The translations under genes were made by a program, and so were the position numbers. Positions 63,071 to 64,000 of a stretch of DNA of 64,000 nucleotides are shown here, one piece after another (the stretch's first letter is position 1; each line of letters begins with the position of its first letter). Source of the DNA: Temnothorax longispinosus. Its lineage: Eukaryota; Arthropoda; Insecta; Hymenoptera; Formicidae. The stretch spans positions 7,688,001 to 7,752,000 of the forward strand of contig NC_092360.1 in the NCBI RefSeq assembly GCF_030848805.1. The letters run 5' to 3'. Below the pieces are notes generated by a model. That model was not told where the DNA came from. It made no database searches and worked only from the letters and a program-made list of their open reading frames with translations.

Positions 63071-64000
63071 TATACATATGTATGCATTCTTTAATTAAAT
63101 ATATATTGTCTAACTAAATATATTATTATCTAAAGATACTTTACAAGAAGTGTTGTCAAAAATATTTATTTGAAACGGTAATCTGTACTCTTGTGCACAT
63201 ACCTTACTAATCTAATTTTATTGAACACAGTTATCTTCGAAGAAAACTAATACTTATGTAAAGCCATTCAATGCGCTATTGCTTATAAATTAATATTAAT
63301 GTATACGCCAGAGAACATGTATTGTGTATGAAGAAATCGATAATTGCTTGATGTATTTTATGTGACAAGATAATTATTAATGTAAATAAATTATTATCCT
63401 TTACATTTTAAAAAAGTGATTGAATCACTTTATGCTCTTGTATACGTAAGAATATTGTTTCTCCACACATAATATAACAGTGAGATATTAATAGAAAATT
63501 ACTTACTGTACAATAGATACAAAAATTTGCCCACAATAGAGCAATTACATCATTTATTATCAAATATTGTACTATACTCAATATTCTCACGATATATCTT
63601 TCAAAAAATTATGGTTTTATTATAAACACCAATAAGAAATGCTGATTCTGAGATAGCTAAAATAAAGAATAAAGATAAAGATAAAGAAAAAAAATGAAAA
63701 AATGATAAAAAAATAAAAAAATGATAAAATGAAGAATAAAAATAAAGATAAAGATAAAAAGATAAAGGCTTATTTCAATTATTACTTCAATTATTTCAAT
63801 AAAACAAAAACATAACATTTTTTCTTCTTATAAAAAGATTATTCTGAGAGTCACTTTAGCACCATTTTAAAATCAAAAAGTTTTGATTTTTCCATTTTTT
63901 TATATAAGTTATTTCAGTTTTTAAATCTATTCTTTAAATAACGGAAATAACGGAAAAAATAATTAAATAATTAAATAGGCCGAATTATCTTATATTTCTA
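63071..64000. other. AT-rich noncoding end of window
   Basis: No gene or RNA recognised. A simple repeat built on AATAAAGATAAAGATAAA-type units occupies about 63655-63770. Confidence 0.5.

Overview
This is an animal nuclear window, most likely from an insect and probably a hymenopteran such as an ant. The reasons are an AT-rich background with CpG-rich patches, short GT-AG introns, an insect-style chymotrypsin-like gene, an ELOVL elongase, arrays of C2H2 zinc-finger genes, and Penelope-like, LINE and TTAA-flanked (piggyBac-type) elements. The order-level assignment is inference, because no marker gene is present. Exons were built by hand from reading frame, splice sites and intron phase. Layout: 1-5.9 kb has no supportable gene. 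5.9-11 kb is a graveyard of retroelements: two LINE remnants, pieces of Penelope-like elements, two hammerhead-ribozyme-like motifs and a chimeric inverted-repeat element. 11.9-14.9 kb holds a five-exon serine protease homologue that has lost its catalytic His and Ser, followed by an orphan signal-peptide exon of a duplicate. 14.9-31.7 kb is long noncoding DNA with CpG-rich patches, microsatellites and two or three MITEs. 31.7-32.9 kb is a seven-copy tandem repeat with a recurring hairpin. 33-38.4 kb is noncoding with MITEs and an LTR-like piece. From 38.5 kb the window becomes gene-dense: an ELOVL fatty-acid elongase (+), a small four-exon gene resembling vertebrate CXorf65 (+), a mitochondrial crotonase-family enzyme (-), a seven-exon F-box protein of the FBXO39/FBXO33 type (+), then a same-strand cluster of five C2H2 zinc-finger genes (-, 50.9-60.7 kb) with a decayed sixth copy at 61.7-62.7 kb. 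The crotonase and F-box genes are head to head across about 0.8 kb. The CXorf65-like and crotonase genes are tail to tail about 240 bp apart. The F-box gene and the first zinc-finger gene also converge. The elongase and crotonase both belong to acyl-CoA metabolism but nothing links them beyond proximity. The zinc-finger genes share a phase-2 intron just upstream of the finger exon. Three of them (56, 58 and 60 kb) have nine collinear fingers and a conserved tail after the last finger, so they are tandem duplicates in different stages of divergence. No CRISPR array or operon is present, as expected for an animal genome, and no rRNA or tRNA gene was recognised.
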